Below, one piece after another: positions 17,257 to 25,843 of a DNA stretch of 64,000 nt (position 1 is the stretch's first letter; the number at the start of each line of letters is the position of its first letter). The stretch lies in NCBI GenBank assembly GCA_013390605.1, contig JACAUB010000001.1, forward strand, positions 267,751 through 331,750. The letters are read 5' to 3'. The notes beneath the pieces are model-generated. The model did no database searches. It saw only the letters and a list, made by a program, of their open reading frames with translations, and had not been told where the DNA came from. The position numbers were made by a program, and so were the translations under genes. This DNA comes from Bacteroidota bacterium. Its GTDB lineage: Bacteria; Bacteroidota; Bacteroidia; Bacteroidales; Cfx3-03.

Positions 17257-17748
17257 ATGAAAAATCCACTTCTCAATCAAGTAATCATCATCGCCCACCA
17301 ACAACTGGGCGTAAAAGAAGAACCCGAAGGCAGCAATAGCGGTCCTATGGTAAATGAATATCTCAAAAGCGTTAACCTACCTCCGGGCAACGCCTGGTGC
17401 GCCGCCTTCGTTTATTGGTGTTTCGAACAAGCCAGTGCCCGTCTCAACCGTTTGAACCCACTGGTCAAAACCGGCAGCTGTCTCTACCACTGGCGCAGAA
17501 CCAAAGGTATCAGGATCACTTCGGCTGAAGCCCTTCGCAATCCCTTGCTCATAGAACCCGGGTGTATCTTCATCATCAATTATGGCAAAGGAAAAGGCCA
17601 TACCGGTATCGTTGTTTCAGTGACTGGCGATACCATCCAGACAATAGAGGGCAATACCAATACATCGCATTCTGCAAACGGGGTAGGGGTGTTTGCACTG
17701 GAAAGAAAGGTTGAGGGGGGAAGTGGGGGATTTATTGAGTACGGTTGA
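17257..17748 (+). CDS. CHAP-domain peptidoglycan hydrolase (endolysin-like)
   Basis: This 163-aa protein is a CHAP cysteine peptidase/amidase domain (TIGR02594-like). The catalytic residues are Cys48 in GNAWCAAFVYWC and His115 in GKGHTGIV, followed by EGNTN (Glu131, Asn133) as the third site. The protein cleaves peptidoglycan bonds. It has no signal peptide, as in phage or injection-system lysins that need a holin or another export route. It sits in the accessory block after the VirE-like gene; a small two-helix membrane protein at 28329 could be a distant partner, but that is speculative. Confidence 0.88.
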   Translation: MKNPLLNQVIIIAHQQLGVKEEPEGSNSGPMVNEYLKSVNLPPGNAWCAAFVYWCFEQASARLNRLNPLVKTGSCLYHWRRTKGIRITSAEALRNPLLIEPGCIFIINYGKGKGHTGIVVSVTGDTIQTIEGNTNTSHSANGVGVFALERKVEGGSGGFIEYG

Positions 17749-18196
17749 TGATTTTCAAGTATCAAGAGAATGTCCCCAAAGGTACCCATCCCTTTTTATA
17801 TTCGTAGCTGTATGATAAAGATCTCAAATATTGAAATCTTAGAGAGGATAAGAGAACTTTTAGTCATCTTCTTACACAAGTCCAACTTTTTACTTCTCAT
17901 TAAATTATTGTAGATTGAGAAACAAGTCTGAAAATGAGATGAATGAATTGTTCGGTTTTTCCGAACAGTTTAAAATCTATCTCTTTTATTCAGGTCGTGA
18001 TCTATGTTTGTATTAATATTTTGATAACCTAAAACTGTCAACTCACAGACCTTTATAATAATCACTATACCCTTCATTTCGAACAAAGTGAAAATCTCTC
18101 AAATCCATCAAAATAGTTCCCAAAACAATAAAATTCTATATCCAAAACAATCCATTTCTCTTGTGGCAGTACCATCTGAAATCTTCAGAAAAGTGC
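17749..18196. other. intergenic stretch with a 7-bp hairpin
   Basis: No gene is supported. A perfect hairpin TGTTCGG-TTTTT-CCGAACA lies at 17949-17967. An interspersed palindrome relic (TTCATTTCGAACAAAGTGAAA, with one mismatch in the arms) lies near 18074. The repeat copy at 18197 follows. Confidence 0.6.
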
Positions 18197-18256
18197 TTTC
18201 ATCCAGCCACAGGGGTGTTTCGTCCTGAAAAGAGGGGGGCTTATACAATAAGTATG
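18197..18256. repeat. dispersed repeat, copy 3 (short)
   Basis: This 60-bp segment shares CATCCAGCCACAGG, TTCGTCCTGAAAA and ATACAATAAGTA with the cores at 196-308 and 1840-1951, in the same order. It lies about 250 bp before the defence operon and marks the left flank of the island. The stretch 18257-18505 contains no other recognisable feature. Confidence 0.7.
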
Positions 18257-18505
18257 TTTTTCCTTGTTTTTTGATTATTAAGTTTCGTACTTTACAAAAC
18301 CACATAAATGGAATTACTAATAAATGGTTTGGTGATAATGATTATGGTGATTATCTTATTCTACTTCTCCAACTAAATGAATTGTGGTTTTCCTACATTT
18401 CGAATATTTTAAAAAGGCCATAAATTACTAACAATCTCGAGAACTTAATTGGATTTTAATTAAAGTTATTAAACAGTAGAATGACCAAAAAAACGAAAAT
18501 AAAAA

Positions 18506-19564
18506 ATGGAATATTATTCATCATTGAATGAAATAACATACGGATCATATATTCTCCCTATAAAAAGAATTGAGTTATATTCAGCAAAGGAATGGGAAGA
18601 ATTTATCGAAGAATGGTTAGACGTAAAGAAAGAAGATTATCTTTCTACAGAAAACTCTGGTGGTGCAAATGATAAAGGTCGAGATATTGTAGCTTATATC
18701 GATGATCCAAAAATAAATCCAAATTATTACAAATGGGATTGTTATCAATGTAAACATTACGGTAATCCGATTACACCTTCTGACGTATATGTGGAATTTG
18801 GTAAGATTATTTACTATTGTTTTATAGAGGAATACCCTGTGCCTAGAAAGTATTTTTTTGTAGCACCTAAAGATTGCGGTAGCTCATTGTCACATTTATT
18901 ATTAAAACCGGCTGTTTTAAAAGATGCGATTAAAGAAAACTGGAAAGAAAAATGTCAAAAGGGAATCACTAAGACACGTGAAATACCATTAGAGGGGAAA
19001 TTGCTAGATTATTTTGAAACATTTGATTTCTCAATATTTGATAAAATAAAAAGGAAAGAAGTAATTGAAGAACATAAGAAACACTTTAATCATTTAAGGA
19101 GATTTGGTGGTAGCCTACCTGCTAGACCCAAATTAAATGATGATGATGTTCCTTCTGCCATTCAAGCACATGAAATTAATTATGTTAAGAATTTATTATC
19201 AGCATATAATTCTGCCGGAATGTTATCTGTAAGTCGAATAGAAGATCTTAAAGGACTGCACGAAAGTCACTTTAAGAAAGCAAGAACATGTTTCCATCTC
19301 GCTGAGCAACTTCGAGTGTTATATCGGGATAGTTTACCTGTTGATACTTTTGAAGATTTTCAAACAGAAATACATAATGGAATACAAAATACAGTTGAAA
19401 GTACCCATAAGGATGGATTCGAAAAAGTTAAAGCTGTTGAAGACAAAGCACAACAAATACAAATTACATCAAGTCCTTATCTATCGGTAATAAAACCTCA
19501 AGATAGAACAGGAATTTGTCATCAACTTTCTAATAACGGAATAATTAATTGGGAAAATGAATAA
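18506..19564 (+). CDS. PD-(D/E)XK nuclease effector of an ABC-three-component/Lamassu-like system
   Basis: This 352-aa cytoplasmic protein has an N-terminal Mrr/Cap4-like nuclease fold. Its motifs are an acidic helix around residues 31-36 (EEFIEE), KGRDIVAY with Asp60, and CYQCKHY with Gln81 and Lys83, the D...QxK variant of PD-(D/E)XK. The C-terminal half (about 200-330), with HFKKARTCFHLAEQLRVLYR, matches the helical tail typical of ABC-three-component effectors. It is the first of four genes that overlap or nearly touch (8-bp overlap with the next). By analogy with DdmA/LmuA it would degrade DNA when its SMC-like partner senses foreign or altered DNA. It is strongly AT-rich, which suggests transfer. 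Confidence 0.85.
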   Translation: MEYYSSLNEITYGSYILPIKRIELYSAKEWEEFIEEWLDVKKEDYLSTENSGGANDKGRDIVAYIDDPKINPNYYKWDCYQCKHYGNPITPSDVYVEFGKIIYYCFIEEYPVPRKYFFVAPKDCGSSLSHLLLKPAVLKDAIKENWKEKCQKGITKTREIPLEGKLLDYFETFDFSIFDKIKRKEVIEEHKKHFNHLRRFGGSLPARPKLNDDDVPSAIQAHEINYVKNLLSAYNSAGMLSVSRIEDLKGLHESHFKKARTCFHLAEQLRVLYRDSLPVDTFEDFQTEIHNGIQNTVESTHKDGFEKVKAVEDKAQQIQITSSPYLSVIKPQDRTGICHQLSNNGIINWENE

Positions 19565-20048
19565 TAACCAAACTACTATACACCCTTTCAATAATATAAT
19601 TGAAACGGGGTTAAGAATTCTTTCTATTTTGAATGCATCTTTTCCAGTTTCATTCGATTTGCAAATGCTTGTATATTTGGATTATCTAACAGTGCATAGT
19701 GGAGATATTGTTAATGGTGTAAAAAGCCTCCATCCTGCTGTTCCAAGTAGAAAAGGAGAAATGTTTGTAAGAAGGTCATTGATAAAAGAAAGTTTGGATG
19801 TTTTTGAGTCTAAAGGATTAATAGTAAAAAAATATCAAGCTTATGGGATTGAATACTCAGTATCAGAAAATGCAACGCCATTTATTGAAAGTTTAAGTGA
19901 AGAATACTCTTTAGAATTAAATACTAAAGCTCATTGGGTAGTAAATAAATTTGTTGATATTGATGTTCTTGAATTAGAAAAATATATGCAAAGATACATG
20001 ACTGTTGATGATAATAACGTTAGTGTAAAATTGATAATTAATGGATAA
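19557..20048 (+). CDS. small middle component (LmuC/DdmB-like) of the defence operon
   Basis: This 163-aa protein resembles the middle components of ABC-three-component systems. Typical features are YLDYLTVHSGDI (about 41-52), SLHPAVPSRKGEMFVRRSLI (about 57-76) and DVFESKGLIVKK, a probable winged-helix region. It has no membrane or export signal. The start overlaps the upstream nuclease gene by 8 bp and its end overlaps the ATPase gene by 8 bp, which implies translational coupling. It would bridge nuclease and ATPase in the complex. Confidence 0.8.
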   Translation: MNNNQTTIHPFNNIIETGLRILSILNASFPVSFDLQMLVYLDYLTVHSGDIVNGVKSLHPAVPSRKGEMFVRRSLIKESLDVFESKGLIVKKYQAYGIEYSVSENATPFIESLSEEYSLELNTKAHWVVNKFVDIDVLELEKYMQRYMTVDDNNVSVKLIING

Positions 20049-21864
20049 AGGATTTGTTATAAGAAAATTGATATTAACGGGTCAAAAAGTTGATCATGCT
20101 ATTATTGAGTTTGCTACAGGATTAAATGTGATATCTGGTCCAACTAATACAGGGAAATCTTACATTTTTGAGTGTTTAGATTTTATGATGGGGGGTAAAG
20201 TTCTTCCCAGAGATATAGTTGAATCTAGAAGTTATGAAAGCATATTTTTAGAAATAGAAGCTAATAATACATATTACACTTTAGAAAGAGCAAGACTCGG
20301 AGGTGATTTTAAATTATATGAAACTAAGTTTGATTTTTTAAACTTTAATAATTTCACGGTTTTATTAAGTAAACATGATAAGGACAATGAAAATACAATT
20401 TCTGCTTTTCTTTTAAAGCTGAATAATATTTGGGATAAAAAAATTAGAAAAAACAACAAAGGTGTTTTGGTAACACTTTCATATAGGTATATTTGTCATT
20501 TATTGTTAATATCAGAAATTGAAATAATAAAAAAAGAATCTCCTATTTTATCTTCAAAAGGTTTTGGGGTAACTATTGAACCAAATGTCATCAAATTTTT
20601 AGTTTCAGGAAAAGATGATAAGGCTATTATAGCAGAAGTTGATGAGAAAATAATTACTTCTAAAAAAGGAAAAATAGAACTTCTAAATGAATTAATCAAA
20701 GATATATCTGATAATAATCCTGAAATAGGTAATAATGAAGATTTGGATCATCAAATACAAAAGCTAGAAAATTCAATTGGCTTGATTAAAGAAGAACATA
20801 ATATACTACTTGATGAATTTTCAGAAAAAGATGCGCAAAGGAAAATTATTTCTAAGGAAATATTGATTCTCGAAAATAGAATAGATTCATTGATTGAAAT
20901 TCTTAATCGCTCATCTTTGCTAAAGGAACATTATAATACAGATATAAAACGATTAAAATCAACAATTGAAGCAGGTATTTTGCTTTCGAATAATGAAATT
21001 AATACTCAACTATGTCCCTATTGCAAAAATGAATTAAATGAAGTTTTAAATTCTGATGAAATTGTCCAGACAATCAATGCTTGCGAAAAAGAAATTATAA
21101 AAATTATTCATTTACTGCAAGAACTAAGCAAATCAGTAGAATTAATGAAAGAAAAAAAAATCGAATTAGATTTTAATCTTATTTCTCTAAATAAGAGCCT
21201 TCAAGAAATAGAAACTCATTTAGAAGAAAATGTTAATTCAAAACTGAAAGACCAAAATAAACAATTGGATAATCTTAATAGGAAGCGAAATCTATTATTA
21301 CAATCTAAATATCAGGAAAATAGTTTTAAACAATTTAATGATTTTAGGGAAAGTTTGACAAAGTCTCTGAATAATCCTAAAGCGGGGAATGAATTTGATA
21401 CTTTAACTACATCGGTTATGCAGCCAATATGCGAGGTAGTGGCTAAAATCCTAAAAGAATGTTATTATGAAAATCCTGGAAGTGTTACTTTTAGTGAAAA
21501 GAGCCTTGATTTAATTATTGGAAATGAAAACAGGAATTTATCAGGCAAAGGATTAAGAGCAATTACCTATGCAACTTTTATATTAGCATTGACAGAATAC
21601 ATTACAGAGAAAGATTATAGAATTGGGGTCCCAGTATTTGATTCTCCATTAGTAACATTTTCAAAACCTAAGGCTGAAGGTGAGGGTATTACGATAGATC
21701 TTGCAATGAATTTTTACAGATATTGTGCTTTGAAATCTAAATGTGAACAAATAATCATACTTGAAAATGAAGAACCACCTAATGATATAGAAACAAACAT
21801 TAACCATATACGATTTACAGGATTGGTCGATGTTGGAAGAAAAGGGTTTATCCCAGTGGATTGA
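20041..21864 (+). CDS. SMC/Rad50-like ABC ATPase with zinc hook, sensor of the defence operon
   Basis: This 607-aa protein has the architecture of a short SMC/Rad50-like ATPase. It has Walker A GPTNTGKS (33-40), coiled-coil arms around a CPYC zinc hook (Cys325, Cys328), an ABC signature NLSGKGLRA (about 499-507) and Walker B PVFDSP (Asp534). The Walker B glutamate position is Ser, as in other conflict-system ATPases of this group. It matches LmuB/DdmC in size, gene order and the presence of a zinc hook. It probably detects DNA ends or unusual DNA and licenses the nuclease. Confidence 0.88.
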   Translation: MDKGFVIRKLILTGQKVDHAIIEFATGLNVISGPTNTGKSYIFECLDFMMGGKVLPRDIVESRSYESIFLEIEANNTYYTLERARLGGDFKLYETKFDFLNFNNFTVLLSKHDKDNENTISAFLLKLNNIWDKKIRKNNKGVLVTLSYRYICHLLLISEIEIIKKESPILSSKGFGVTIEPNVIKFLVSGKDDKAIIAEVDEKIITSKKGKIELLNELIKDISDNNPEIGNNEDLDHQIQKLENSIGLIKEEHNILLDEFSEKDAQRKIISKEILILENRIDSLIEILNRSSLLKEHYNTDIKRLKSTIEAGILLSNNEINTQLCPYCKNELNEVLNSDEIVQTINACEKEIIKIIHLLQELSKSVELMKEKKIELDFNLISLNKSLQEIETHLEENVNSKLKDQNKQLDNLNRKRNLLLQSKYQENSFKQFNDFRESLTKSLNNPKAGNEFDTLTTSVMQPICEVVAKILKECYYENPGSVTFSEKSLDLIIGNENRNLSGKGLRAITYATFILALTEYITEKDYRIGVPVFDSPLVTFSKPKAEGEGITIDLAMNFYRYCALKSKCEQIIILENEEPPNDIETNINHIRFTGLVDVGRKGFIPVD

Positions 21865-21893
21865 TCTTCAGTATATTATTTAATGACAATAAA

Positions 21894-23348
21894 ATGGTAA
21901 AACTAAAAATTGAGCCACAGAAATTCAGTGAGTTTTTTGGTTTAAAAGCGAATCAAGATGACTTAGAATTCTTAGATATCTATGCAGATCAAGATATTCC
22001 ACTTTTTTTAGATCCTTATGGCGTTTCTGCAATTAATTCAAAATGGTCTAGAGATTGTGAGAATAACATAGCTACATACTTTCAATACTTAATAGATAGT
22101 ATCAAAATAGGAAATTCTAAAACAGTAAAACAGTTATTAAATGCATTTCACGAAGTTGATGAAATAGCCTTGGGTTATTCTTCAGGAATACCGAGCGGAA
22201 GAGGCATTGGATCAATTCAAGCAATGCAAATACAGGAAGCCTTTGAAAGCAGTGAAGCAGCTAGATCTGGAGATATTAAGGATATTGCTGATTGTGCATT
22301 ATTAATTCATGGTATAAATAGAGATAAAATTTCTGATATAACAGCAAATATTCTTAAAAGTCAACTTATAGAATTTACTCGAAAAGAATGCAAAAAGTAT
22401 TCAATACCCTTAAAAAGATGCCCTGTAAGTAATGTTTTTAATTTCACTACTCTAAAATTTACAAGCATTTATCAGGAATTACCTGTTATCAATGGCAGAC
22501 CTAAGATCTTGTTGCCAGTAAGTAGTGTAAGACATGATCCTGAATTAAGTAAAGATAAATTCTATAGAAAATTCGTTTTGGAATTCTTAAAAGCAGAACA
22601 TTGCCATGCTGGGGATTCATTGTCGCATGTGTTAAGAAATGGAAAAGTTGTAATTCGAATTAAAGATTTAAAAGAATTTTTACCATTGAGCACAAACAAT
22701 CTGTATAAATTCACAAAGGAGCATCCACAAGTATTAGAGAAATATAAATCTGAACTAAGACGAACTGCTACAAATAAAGAAAGTAAGACTGAATTAAATC
22801 CAATAAAAAAAATTCTAACATTAAGCGAGAGAATTCAAATATTAAATAACATCATACCTGGTAATAATGAGGCCACTAATTTTCATAAAATATCGTATAA
22901 CAATTTAATCTACATTTTTGGAGAAAGATTATCCAATCCAAATAGTGAAACGCCAATAAATGAAGGTAGGAAAAGGATAGATATAGTATTTGATAACACG
23001 GGAAATATCGGATTTTTTAATAATATAAATACTTTGCATCATATTCAATGTCCAAAAATATTTGTTGAATGTAAAAATTATGGACGTGAAATTGGAAATC
23101 CAGAAATAGATCAATTACAAACACGCTTCAGTGATCATAGGGGGAGATTTGGGATTCTTCTTTGTCGATCAATTCTTAATAAAAAAGCACTGCTGAACCG
23201 TTGTAAAGATGTTCTACATGACAACAATAGCTTTATAGTCGTACTTGATGACAGTGATATTTCAGTTTTATTGAATCTTAAAGCAGATGGTAATGAGATT
23301 GGTATTGATGATTTTATGACTAAGAAGCTTAGCGAATTAATAATGTAG
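21894..23348 (+). CDS. fourth defence-operon protein with C-terminal PD-(D/E)XK nuclease domain
   Basis: This 484-aa protein has an unrecognised N-terminal domain (about 1-200, with DIPLFLDPYG and a glycine-rich SSGIPSGRGIGSIQA) and a C-terminal restriction-endonuclease-like domain. The latter shows RIDIVF (Asp363) and IFVECKNY (Glu392, Lys394), then EIDQLQTRFSDHRG, a regular D...ExK active site. I chose ATG 21894; an in-frame TTG at 21861 overlapping the previous stop is possible. The gene follows the ATPase by 29 bp and shares its AT-rich composition, so it belongs to the operon. Standard Lamassu or DdmABC operons do not carry it. It may be a second effector or a separate one-gene defence. 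Confidence 0.8.
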   Translation: MVKLKIEPQKFSEFFGLKANQDDLEFLDIYADQDIPLFLDPYGVSAINSKWSRDCENNIATYFQYLIDSIKIGNSKTVKQLLNAFHEVDEIALGYSSGIPSGRGIGSIQAMQIQEAFESSEAARSGDIKDIADCALLIHGINRDKISDITANILKSQLIEFTRKECKKYSIPLKRCPVSNVFNFTTLKFTSIYQELPVINGRPKILLPVSSVRHDPELSKDKFYRKFVLEFLKAEHCHAGDSLSHVLRNGKVVIRIKDLKEFLPLSTNNLYKFTKEHPQVLEKYKSELRRTATNKESKTELNPIKKILTLSERIQILNNIIPGNNEATNFHKISYNNLIYIFGERLSNPNSETPINEGRKRIDIVFDNTGNIGFFNNINTLHHIQCPKIFVECKNYGREIGNPEIDQLQTRFSDHRGRFGILLCRSILNKKALLNRCKDVLHDNNSFIVVLDDSDISVLLNLKADGNEIGIDDFMTKKLSELIM

Positions 23349-23433
23349 TCTAATTAATCTCTAAATTCTAGACAGCATGAATTATTTAGATATAAATTAA
23401 TTAGCTCTATTAACAAAACTATAAACTAACTGT

Positions 23434-24369
23434 ATGTTTAATTATTATAACATAGATTCATTCAATCAGGAATCAAGTTCTGTTGTGATGGATTTCATAG
23501 TGACCCTTTTTGGAACAGGTGCCGGCTTTTTTTGCGCTTTATTCTTATCCAAGAAGAATGAGAGAAAACAAAAAGTAAAAGAAAACAATGATTTAATAAA
23601 TAAATACAAAAGCAGATTAGGTTATTTAACCGAACTAATTAGTTCATCAATAATCTTAATCGAAACTCAAGTTGCTAATTTAATTAAGTTGGCGGAAGAA
23701 ATAAAAGAAAAGCCAACAGAAGTTCATTTGTTAATTCATACAGCCAATAATGATTTGGAACGGCTACAAAAAATGGATTCCGAGGAGGTCTTTCATGCAT
23801 ATAATCTTATAGCTAAAGAGGCGGATGATAAATCCAAAAATTATCATAATATATATAGTTGTATTGATTATTTATATTTACGGAGTAAACAAGGAACGGA
23901 ACAGGTAACAAAACATGTAGAATATACTTATCGTGATCAAATGCGAATTAAGGAATTATTAGATGGCCTTTTAATTGATCTATTTCATTGGAAAATATTT
24001 TTTCAAAATAAACCTAAAGGGCATTTATCAACTCAATTCCATTTCTTTGACTTAAAAAGCGAAAACTTTGTTAATTGGGAAACTCTAGGAGATTTAATTA
24101 GTGAATTCGTTGTGCCTTTAGAAAAAGAGCTTAAAGAAAATCATCTAAAAGAAGAATATTTTCCTGGATTGCATAATATATGTGTGCAAGCGATTTTTAT
24201 TTATAATCATTTAGTGCAAAATTCTGTTAGTTTTTCAAAAGAACTTGTTGCAATCAAAAGTGATATTGAGCCAAAAATTAAGATTTTGAAAACTATAAAC
24301 ACCAAACTTAAAAGTGATATCTCAAATTATAAGAATCCAATATTAAAAGATTCTATTTTCGGATTTTGA
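23434..24369 (+). CDS. membrane-anchored helical protein next to defence genes
   Basis: This 311-aa protein has one transmembrane helix near the N-terminus (about residues 19-40, FIVTLFGTGAGFFCALFL), followed by a basic stretch and long alpha-helical, partly coiled-coil segments. There is no recognised enzyme domain. It starts 85 bp after the fourth defence gene on the same strand and is equally AT-rich, so it probably came with the island. Its last codon runs directly into the remnant of another gene at 24368. I do not recognise the family. A membrane effector or anchor is one guess. Confidence 0.65.
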   Translation: MFNYYNIDSFNQESSSVVMDFIVTLFGTGAGFFCALFLSKKNERKQKVKENNDLINKYKSRLGYLTELISSSIILIETQVANLIKLAEEIKEKPTEVHLLIHTANNDLERLQKMDSEEVFHAYNLIAKEADDKSKNYHNIYSCIDYLYLRSKQGTEQVTKHVEYTYRDQMRIKELLDGLLIDLFHWKIFFQNKPKGHLSTQFHFFDLKSENFVNWETLGDLISEFVVPLEKELKENHLKEEYFPGLHNICVQAIFIYNHLVQNSVSFSKELVAIKSDIEPKIKILKTINTKLKSDISNYKNPILKDSIFGF

Positions 24370-24529
24370 TAAAAAGAATGATTCTGTGAAAATGGATAAA
24401 ATAGATTTATTTCTAATCATGTCATTCCGTTTTTTGATTAACACGTTCAGGTGTTATATTTTGAAAGTCAATCTGGGAAATATAGTCTATGTGATAAAAC
24501 TTTGGAATAAGGTTGATGAGAGTAAGTAA
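24368..24529 (+). pseudogene. 5'-truncated remnant of the small membrane-protein family at 25310/25844
   Basis: Read in frame from 24368, the sequence gives DKKNDSVKMDKIDLF, then a hydrophobic stretch, then LKVNLGNIVYVIKLWNKVDE and a stop at 24527-24529. It lines up without gaps with the last 53 residues of the protein at 25310-25702 (DQKNDFVNMDKIGLL ... LKVNLENKIFLIKLWEKIDG). The first half of the gene is missing and is replaced by the 3' end of the 311-aa gene, so an insertion or deletion joined them here. Confidence 0.85.
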
Positions 24530-24672
24530 TGGCAAAAAAGATTGTTCCGTTCTTTAATGCCATAGTGCTCTCGTGTTATAGTTGACAAAGATTTCGAAAT
24601 ATTAAACATTTATTTGATGCTGCCTTGGGTTTTATAAATTGAGAACCCTCAACTTCTACTAAAATTAACACG

Positions 24673-25143
24673 ATGTCGAAACTGAAAATATTTACTCTCA
24701 TCGGATTGGTATTGCTAACATCTGTATCGGTTGCTCAAAAGTATCGTTATATAAAGGGCGGAACATATGAAGGGATCGTTTGGATTCATCATGAGATATC
24801 AGATTCGAAACTAGTTCAGCCATATATTCCAACGGATATGGAGATCGCCCGGATGGAGAAAAAGATTCCGGCTCAACTACATGCGTTAGTTAAGGAGTAC
24901 AAGACGCGTGAATATGCTAATATGTGTTGTGATATTGAGAAAAACCTATCGAAATACAAGCGGCATTATCATGGAATATGTATTAATGGTGAAAATGAAA
25001 TCATTGTTTCATTTTATATTGGCTTGCCAAATAAAGAGTTGAAAATGCCAAAGCGCTTTAATTCCGGTCTATGTGATAATTTTACGCTTAGTTATAATAT
25101 TAAAAAAGACACACTGGAGGGACTGTTTCCGAAAGATGAATAA
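24673..25143 (+). CDS. secreted protein of unknown function
   Basis: This 156-aa protein has a signal peptide ending SVSVAQ (about residue 21). The mature part contains two adjacent cysteines (ANMCCDIEKN) and two more single cysteines (HGICING, SGLCDN), which may form disulfides in the periplasm. It has no known motif. It lies between a gene remnant and two paralogous small membrane proteins, on the same strand. Confidence 0.65.
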   Translation: MSKLKIFTLIGLVLLTSVSVAQKYRYIKGGTYEGIVWIHHEISDSKLVQPYIPTDMEIARMEKKIPAQLHALVKEYKTREYANMCCDIEKNLSKYKRHYHGICINGENEIIVSFYIGLPNKELKMPKRFNSGLCDNFTLSYNIKKDTLEGLFPKDE

Positions 25144-25193
25144 TTGTTGCCATAGGTGATAAATATTACAAAGACAGATTAATACTTCTTGGC

Positions 25194-25220
25194 GATTTCT
25201 CACTTCGTTCGAAATGACAT
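25194..25220. repeat. interspersed palindrome unit (CACTTCGTTCGAAATGA type)
   Basis: GATTTCTCACTTCGTTCGAA and the following ATGACAT form an imperfect palindrome of the widespread intergenic kind. Diverged relatives occur at 17108-17121, 18073-18095 (other orientation) and 28569-28590, all between genes in the accessory regions. Confidence 0.6.
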
Positions 25221-25309
25221 TGGAATTTGAGATGGTATTCGATTAACAACTATTTTTGCATCCTGCGGAATGACCCGTTATTGACATAGATTAGTATAAA
25301 TTAGCTTTC

Positions 25310-25702
25310 ATGAATACAGAAAAAATTAAACTAGATATTGAAATCCGGATTTCGGAAATTAATGAATCAATGGATAAGTATCATTGGCGAAATCAGTACA
25401 AAGACACATTGTTAGGCGCTGAACTTGAACCACTGGAGAAATTATCAAAAAGGGTTTCGTTGCAGTTTAGAATTTATAACATCGCTGCGATAGTCTTTTC
25501 CGTTTTTCTGATTATTGTGTCGCTGGTGACTTTCTTAAATGATCAAAAGAATGATTTTGTGAATATGGATAAAATTGGGTTGCTCGTAATTTGTACGTTG
25601 GGCATTGTATTTAACTCTTTCGGCCATTATAAATTGAAGGTTAATCTAGAAAACAAGATTTTTTTGATCAAGCTTTGGGAAAAGATTGACGGGGAATTAT
25701 AA
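25310..25702 (+). CDS. small two-helix membrane protein, paralogue 1
   Basis: This 130-aa protein has a charged helical N-terminus, a first membrane helix (about 53-73, IAAIVFSVFLIIVSLV), a short DQKNDFVNMDK loop and a second membrane segment (about 88-106), then LKVNLENKIFLIKLWEKID. It is paralogous to 25844-26233 (same start MN-x-x-KIK-x-DI and YKDxLLG motif) and to the remnant at 24368-24529. The function is unknown. Three tandem family members point to local gene duplication. Confidence 0.75.
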   Translation: MNTEKIKLDIEIRISEINESMDKYHWRNQYKDTLLGAELEPLEKLSKRVSLQFRIYNIAAIVFSVFLIIVSLVTFLNDQKNDFVNMDKIGLLVICTLGIVFNSFGHYKLKVNLENKIFLIKLWEKIDGEL

Positions 25703-25843
25703 AAACGAAATTTACTGCATATATCATTAGGGTTTTAGTAAATTAATAACGTAATTTGAGGAATGATCTTTGTATTGACTAATTTTACCGTCTCATAAGG
25801 GACAGTTTTTTATTGATAAAAAGATATTGGCAAATTGGGGAGA

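Noticed and set aside
18108..18305. 65-codon reverse frame before the defence operon
   Set aside because: It overlaps repeat copy 3 and lacks a promoter; the composition is that of intergenic DNA.
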